Origin: Rhodospirillales bacterium
GTDB taxonomy: Bacteria; Pseudomonadota; Alphaproteobacteria; TMED109
Direction of reading: 5' to 3'
Assembly (NCBI GenBank): GCA_028824295.1
Contig: JAPPED010000020.1
Span: 1 to 46,453 of the forward strand
Length of the DNA stretch: 46,453 nucleotides
Part shown: in pieces, positions 42,551 through 46,453 of the stretch
How positions within the stretch are numbered: position 1 is the first letter of the stretch
How the letters are laid out: every line of letters begins with the position of its first letter
Position numbers and translations under genes: made by a program
Notes under the pieces: model-generated
Database searches by the model: none
The model's input: only the letters and a program-made list of their open reading frames with translations
Told to the model about the DNA's origin: nothing

Positions 42551-44719
42551 TCAGAAGGTGACCCTGATGCCGGCGGAGAAGAAGCGCCCGCGCATCGAGT
42601 TGCCCCGGCCGCCGTTGGAGTTCGAGGGGTCGGAGATGTAGGGCTGTTCGTCGATCGCGACGAACATCGGGTGCTGGTTCTTGTCGAGCAGGTTGGTGAT
42701 CCCACCGTAAACGGTGACCCGGTCAGTCACGTTGTAGTGGCCACGCACGTTGAAGACCCAGTAGGCATCCTTGCGGTGCACGAAGTTCCTGGCCGGCTCG
42801 GCGGTCGGCAGCAGTCTTTCCTCGGTATCGTAGTAGAACGGCCCGTACAGCAAGCTGACCAGACTGAAGCCCCAACGCTCGCGCCACTCGTAGCCGAGCC
42901 GCAGGGCAGCCAGGTATTCGTTCAACCGCTGCAGTTTGTGACCATAGGGGCCACTGTCTCCGCGGTCGATGCCGTCGGCCAGCAGCTTGAAGTTCCAGGT
43001 ACCGTCGGCGCCGATGGTGAGACGTTGGTCCGCCAGGCCGAGCCAGGGCGCGGCGTCAAGCTGGGCCTGCACCTCGATGCCTTGGACTTCCGCATCGCCG
43101 TCGGCGTTGAGGAACTGACGAATGTCGTCAACGTACGGTCCGGTGGTAATCCGACCCTTGATCGTCTGATCGAAGACGGCGGCGTCGAAGAAGAGGTTGC
43201 CGGGCGCGTACGTGAGGCCGACTTCAAACTGCTCGCTCTCCTCGGCATCGAGGTCCGGGTTGCCGCGGGTAATGCGATCCGGTGTCAGCACCGCTGAGGA
43301 CTCGCCAGCCAGCTCCCGGCCCGTCGGCGCGCGGAAGCCCGTGGCATAGCTTGCCCGGGCCTTGAGGCCGGGCAACACCGCGTAGGCCAGGCCGACACCG
43401 TAGGTCGTGCCGTCGAAGGTGCGGTCGGGTTCGCCGCTCAGGTTGAGGTTTGGCGTGTCCCTTCGGCTGAGCTCGTTGCGGGTATACCGCACGCCTGCCC
43501 GCCCGGTGAGCCGGTCATCGAGGAAGGACTGGGTGAGCTCGGCATAGCCTGCCGTCAGCAGGTTGTCCTCGTTGTTGTCGTAGTGGGCGACTTGCGAGAC
43601 CGGTTCGCCGCTGACGGAGGTGCGTGTGCGAGTGCCGCGCAGCTGGGATGACTCGCCGTCGAAGCCCACGAGCAGCCGCGTGGTCTCGGTCAGTTGGAAT
43701 TCCGGCGTCAACCTCGCCCCGTATGCCGTGAGTTCCCGGCGAAGGTTGTCCGTATCGAATCCTCTGACTTCGGAGCCCCAGTGGAAGGAGTCGACGTCAC
43801 GGAAGGCATAGACCTGGGCATTCAGGTCGATGCCCAAATCATCCAGCACGCCGGCGTAGGACAGGTCGACGGAATTGTTCCAGCGGTCGTCGTAGTTGTC
43901 GTAGTCCCAGGAGGAGCCGCGAAACCCCGCGTCATACACACCGTGGGTGCGCAAAGTGAGATTCAGCCACTGGCTGGGGCCGAGGTCCCAGTTGAGGGCG
44001 GCGAGTGCGCCGCGCCGGTCCACCGCGGTGTTGATCTGTTTCGAGGCACCGGAGCCGCCGTCGAAGTCGTCGCTGGTCATACCGTTGACTCCGACATAAC
44101 CGGCGAGATTCCCGGCGACGGCGCTACCGTACTCCGCCTTCGCCCGGCCGAACCCGTAACTGCCGGCTTCGATCGAGGCCGTGCCGCCCGAGACGCTCCG
44201 GCCGTCGCGGGTGATCAGGTTGATGACGCCGCCCATCGCCTGGTTGCCGAATGCGACCGAGGCGGGGCCACGAATAATCTCGATGCGATCAAGCTGGTCC
44301 GGCGAGAGCTTCGACAGGTTCGCCGTGCCCGCCCGGCGGCCGTTCAGCAGCACCAGCACCTGGCCCCGGTAGTCGCGGCCCTGGCCGTCGCCGCGTGCGC
44401 CACGCATGGTGATCGAGGTCTGGCCCGGGGTCCACTCGCTGAAGAAGGCGACGGCGCGCTCCCTCATCAGCTCGGTGACCGAGTTGTCGAGCGATTCCCG
44501 CAGATGTTCCGAGTCGACCACCTGAACCGTGCTGGCGATCTTGCTGAGCGGCTCAGGGCGGCCAAGTCCGGTTACGACGACTTCGTCGAGGCTGATGATT
44601 CGGCTGTCGGCCTCCGGTGACTGCGCCCAAGCGGACATCGGATTCGTCAGCGCTGCCATCAGTAAGGCGGCCACCACGACGGGCAACTTGTCGCGATACA
44701 TACGGTAAATTGCGTTCAT
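42551..44719 (-). CDS. TonB-dependent receptor, BtuB/CirA-like
   Basis: A 722-residue outer-membrane receptor. ATG 44719 has GGGAG upstream and starts a normal signal peptide (MNAIYRMYRDKLPVVVAALL, ending SAWAQ). The TonB box is probably LDEVVVTG. The plug has ASTVQVVDSEHLRESLDNSV, MRGARGDGQGRDYRGQ and RIEIIRGPASVAFGNQAMGG, and the barrel ends FFSAGIRVTF with the terminal phenylalanine. The long reading to 45211 is rejected. The 286 bases before it hold no recognisable gene, and I found no cobalamin riboswitch there. Operon partners suggest import of a metal chelate or corrinoid across the outer membrane. Confidence 0.92.
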   Translation of the reverse strand: MNAIYRMYRDKLPVVVAALLMAALTNPMSAWAQSPEADSRIISLDEVVVTGLGRPEPLSKIASTVQVVDSEHLRESLDNSVTELMRERAVAFFSEWTPGQTSITMRGARGDGQGRDYRGQVLVLLNGRRAGTANLSKLSPDQLDRIEIIRGPASVAFGNQAMGGVINLITRDGRSVSGGTASIEAGSYGFGRAKAEYGSAVAGNLAGYVGVNGMTSDDFDGGSGASKQINTAVDRRGALAALNWDLGPSQWLNLTLRTHGVYDAGFRGSSWDYDNYDDRWNNSVDLSYAGVLDDLGIDLNAQVYAFRDVDSFHWGSEVRGFDTDNLRRELTAYGARLTPEFQLTETTRLLVGFDGESSQLRGTRTRTSVSGEPVSQVAHYDNNEDNLLTAGYAELTQSFLDDRLTGRAGVRYTRNELSRRDTPNLNLSGEPDRTFDGTTYGVGLAYAVLPGLKARASYATGFRAPTGRELAGESSAVLTPDRITRGNPDLDAEESEQFEVGLTYAPGNLFFDAAVFDQTIKGRITTGPYVDDIRQFLNADGDAEVQGIEVQAQLDAAPWLGLADQRLTIGADGTWNFKLLADGIDRGDSGPYGHKLQRLNEYLAALRLGYEWRERWGFSLVSLLYGPFYYDTEERLLPTAEPARNFVHRKDAYWVFNVRGHYNVTDRVTVYGGITNLLDKNQHPMFVAIDEQPYISDPSNSNGGRGNSMRGRFFSAGIRVTF

Positions 44720-45005
44720 GTTGTTCTCCCGATTGTTGAAATTCTGTTGCAACTGCTCAGGAAGCCCCTCCATGGCGCTGCCACTGGAGCCATCTCGGTC
44801 CGGCTGTGGTGATCGACGGGTTCTCTCTTGTCCCGGCGACACGGCGAAACCGACGATGGGCCCGGATGACATCACGGCAGGCGTTTCAGTGGTCGCCTGC
44901 ACTCGTGCTGCGTCCGACCAAGTGGGGAGCAACGAGATCCCCATACTTCGACGCGTGCGGTCGGGGACGCTCCACGCGACGGTGTGGCTCGGCGGAAGCA
45001 TGCCT

Positions 45006-45458
45006 TCACCCGGAGACATCAGCGCCCTCCACGTATGGCGGCACACGCCCGACGATGCTCGCGCGGAGTGGCTTCGGACGTCGCTCCCTTGGCATGAACC
45101 CGTCTCTGGTGCCGATGTAGAGCGAGACGCACTCCACGATGTCACGTGTGCTTTTGCCCGGGTGCTGATCCGCAAAGAGGTACGTCCACGCCCCGGGTGA
45201 TGTGAGCGCAATTCCGCAGGGGCGCGGGCATAGGCTCAGGCACGCGGCGGACCTGACCTCCACGTGGTGACCCAATGGGCTCTCATGGAACGTCGCGCGA
45301 AGCTCTCGATAGAGTTTGGCGCCGGCTCGATTCTCCCGTGGCTCACGCGGAGAGCCAGGCGCCCTACAGGACGTGCACACGTGAAGGACGGATGAACGAC
45401 AGGTGCCCTGAGCAATCGGCGGCCCTTTCGCCAAGACCGAAGAGGCAGTCTCGGTCAT
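45006..45458 (-). CDS. DUF1636 family cysteine-rich protein
   Basis: A 150-residue protein with the DUF1636 pattern: HVCTSCR (Cys28 and Cys31), then CLSLCPRPCGIALT (Cys73, Cys77 and Cys81), then WTYLFADQ and RASIVGRVPPY at the end. The cysteines could bind an Fe-S cluster or a metal, as in thioredoxin-like ferredoxins. The family is often encoded with cobalamin or metal-uptake genes, which is the setting here. AAAGGAG five bases before the ATG is an excellent ribosome site. It lies 101 bases after the ZnuA-like gene. Confidence 0.85.
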   Translation of the reverse strand: MTETASSVLAKGPPIAQGTCRSSVLHVCTSCRAPGSPREPRENRAGAKLYRELRATFHESPLGHHVEVRSAACLSLCPRPCGIALTSPGAWTYLFADQHPGKSTRDIVECVSLYIGTRDGFMPRERRPKPLRASIVGRVPPYVEGADVSG

Positions 45459-45500
45459 GCTGACTCCTTTGCCAGGCGCCGGGTGACCTCAGCCCGGGCG

Positions 45501-45520
45501 GTGATAACAATCTGTGTCAC
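45501..45520. promoter_or_regulatory. Palindrome upstream of the DUF1636 gene
   Basis: GTGATA and TGTCAC, one mismatch apart as an inverted repeat, enclose eight bases. It lies 43 bases before the DUF1636 start and could be an operator, but it does not match the Zur consensus. Confidence 0.25.
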
Positions 45521-45559
45521 GCGACTGTCAGTCCCGGCGTTCGAAGGCTGCGCCGAGCC

Positions 45560-46453
45560 TCACGATGCCAGCGCCCGCGCGAGCGTCGTCGCGTTGTGCC
45601 GCATCATGTCGAGGTAGGTGGGGGCCGGGCCGTCCGGGCCGGACAGCGCGCCGGGATAGAGCGTGCCGCCTATGACGGTGCCCGTCTCGTCGGCGATTCG
45701 TTTCAGGAGGCGGGGGTCCGCAACGTTCTCGATGAAGACGGCCCGAATGCCCTGTTCCCGAATCTGCCGGACCAGACGGACAACATCGTGCGCGGAGGAC
45801 TCCGACTCGGTGCTGAGCCCCTGCGGTGCGAGGAAGGTCAGCCCATAGTCGCGACCGAAATACTGAAACGCGTCGTGGGAGGTAACGATGGTCCGACTCC
45901 CGACGGGAAGCCCGGCAACAATCCTGCTGATTTCCGAGTCGAGGGCCTCAAGCTCATTCACGTAGGCCTCACGATTGCGGTAGAACGCGCTGGCGTTCCC
46001 TGGATCGGCCTTGGCCAGCGCCGCGGTGATGCTGTCCACGTACACTGCGGCATTGCCGAGGCTCTGCCATGCATGGGGGTCGAGGGCGCCGTGATCATGG
46101 CCGTCGTGATCATCGCCCTCGGTGTGCGTGCCGTGGCCGGCTTCGCCGTCGCGAGCGTGCGTGTTGGCGCCGTGCTCGTAAGTCATCGGCTCGATGCCGT
46201 CGGTTGCCACCACCTGGACACCGCGGAAGTCCGAAGCCTCGATCAGGCGATCCAGCCAACCTTCAAACTGCAACCCGTTGACGACAAGGATTTCCGCCTC
46301 GCTGATGGCGCGCGCATCGGCCGGGGTCGGCTGGTACACATGCGTATCCCCGTCGGGGCCGACGAGCGTCGTGACCGCGACGTGCTCGCCACCGATCTGC
46401 TTCACCATGTCGCCGAGGATCGAGAAGGTGGCGACCACCGGGATCGGGCCGTC
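45560..46453 (-). CDS. znuA: ZnuA/TroA-family zinc-binding periplasmic protein (5' partial)
   Basis: The frame runs to the window end, so the start and signal peptide are outside. Visible are 297 residues of a cluster A-I metal-binding protein. The metal-binding histidines lie in DTHVYQPTPADA, LDPHAWQSL and IVTSHDAFQYFG, with the final acidic ligand in IENVADPRLLKRIADETG. Between the first and second lies a histidine- and aspartate-rich loop (DDHDGHDHG and neighbours), typical of zinc-specific ZnuA rather than manganese-specific relatives. It delivers Zn2+ to a ZnuBC permease, whose genes are not in the window. It is probably the first visible gene of the minus-strand uptake cluster. Confidence 0.9.
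   Translation of the reverse strand, partial: DGPIPVVATFSILGDMVKQIGGEHVAVTTLVGPDGDTHVYQPTPADARAISEAEILVVNGLQFEGWLDRLIEASDFRGVQVVATDGIEPMTYEHGANTHARDGEAGHGTHTEGDDHDGHDHGALDPHAWQSLGNAAVYVDSITAALAKADPGNASAFYRNREAYVNELEALDSEISRIVAGLPVGSRTIVTSHDAFQYFGRDYGLTFLAPQGLSTESESSAHDVVRLVRQIREQGIRAVFIENVADPRLLKRIADETGTVIGGTLYPGALSGPDGPAPTYLDMMRHNATTLARALAS

Noticed and set aside
40589-42561. Plus-strand frames of more than 400 codons opposite the ABC transporter genes
   Set aside because: The minus strand encodes intact permease, ATPase and binding protein; the opposite frames are low-complexity and lack domains.
45501-45520. Second Zur operator before DUF1636
   Set aside because: The palindrome GTGATA/TGTCAC lacks the GTTATA core in the right spacing.
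44720-45560. Cobalamin riboswitch upstream of the BtuB-like receptor or DUF1636
   Set aside because: I looked on the minus strand for the conserved B12-box and core segments and found only a chance ACCACTG-like piece.
1-46453. CRISPR arrays, rRNA genes, complete insertion sequences
   Set aside because: No regularly spaced repeats, rRNA segments, or transposase with terminal inverted repeats were seen.

Overview
The window is GC-rich bacterial DNA with the gene content of a Pseudomonadota (proteobacterium): three TonB-dependent outer-membrane receptor genes plus a broken fourth, inner-membrane ABC importers, NhaA, a Zur-type operator and many toxin-antitoxin genes and relics. A tRNA fragment at 27103-27145 resembles the 3' half of an alphaproteobacterial-style initiator tRNA, so Alphaproteobacteria is my first guess, but Gammaproteobacteria is not excluded. 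The many relics of unrelated genes suggest a genome that is both acquiring and losing DNA.

1-8.9 kb: a partial flavoprotein disulfide-reductase relative, an orphan sensor histidine kinase, an NCS2 purine permease, a class I glutamine amidotransferase, gamma-glutamyltranspeptidase, a small membrane protein and an acetamidase/formamidase. 9-25 kb is a catabolic and accessory stretch: a PhyH-type dioxygenase, a flavin-binding PNPOx-like protein beside a relic of a MocR regulator, a D-aminoacylase, an intact VapBC module, a relic of a HigA-like antitoxin, an ICMT-like methyltransferase split by an in-frame TGA, a class I methyltransferase, a double-DUF427 protein, a dimethylformamidase-like protein, a relic of an excisionase-type antitoxin, TcuA coupled to a 3-hydroxyisobutyrate dehydrogenase-family gene, then nhaA. 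After nhaA lies a decayed second copy of the end of the dehydrogenase gene. Several enzymes act on amide or peptide bonds, which suggests scavenging of organic nitrogen.

25-31 kb: a BNR-repeat protein, then a gene graveyard (DUF4143 relic, initiator-tRNA fragment, and a composite katG'-sulP'-hipA' relic on the minus strand), then a large TonB-dependent receptor.

32-38.4 kb is a lower-GC, probably acquired segment. It opens with a near-consensus Zur operator laid over the -10 of a strong promoter, followed by a siderophore-type TonB receptor, a PepSY transmembrane protein, the remains of a second receptor and a second PepSY protein. 39-46.4 kb, all on the minus strand, looks like one metal or metallophore uptake cluster: a ZnuA-family binding protein (cut by the window end), a DUF1636 cysteine protein, a BtuB-like receptor, a FecB/BtuF-like binding protein, a FecCD permease, its ATPase and a methyltransferase. 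Read together, 32-46 kb is best explained as a zinc-responsive uptake island. The ligand, and why redox-type PepSY proteins should sit under zinc control, are open questions.
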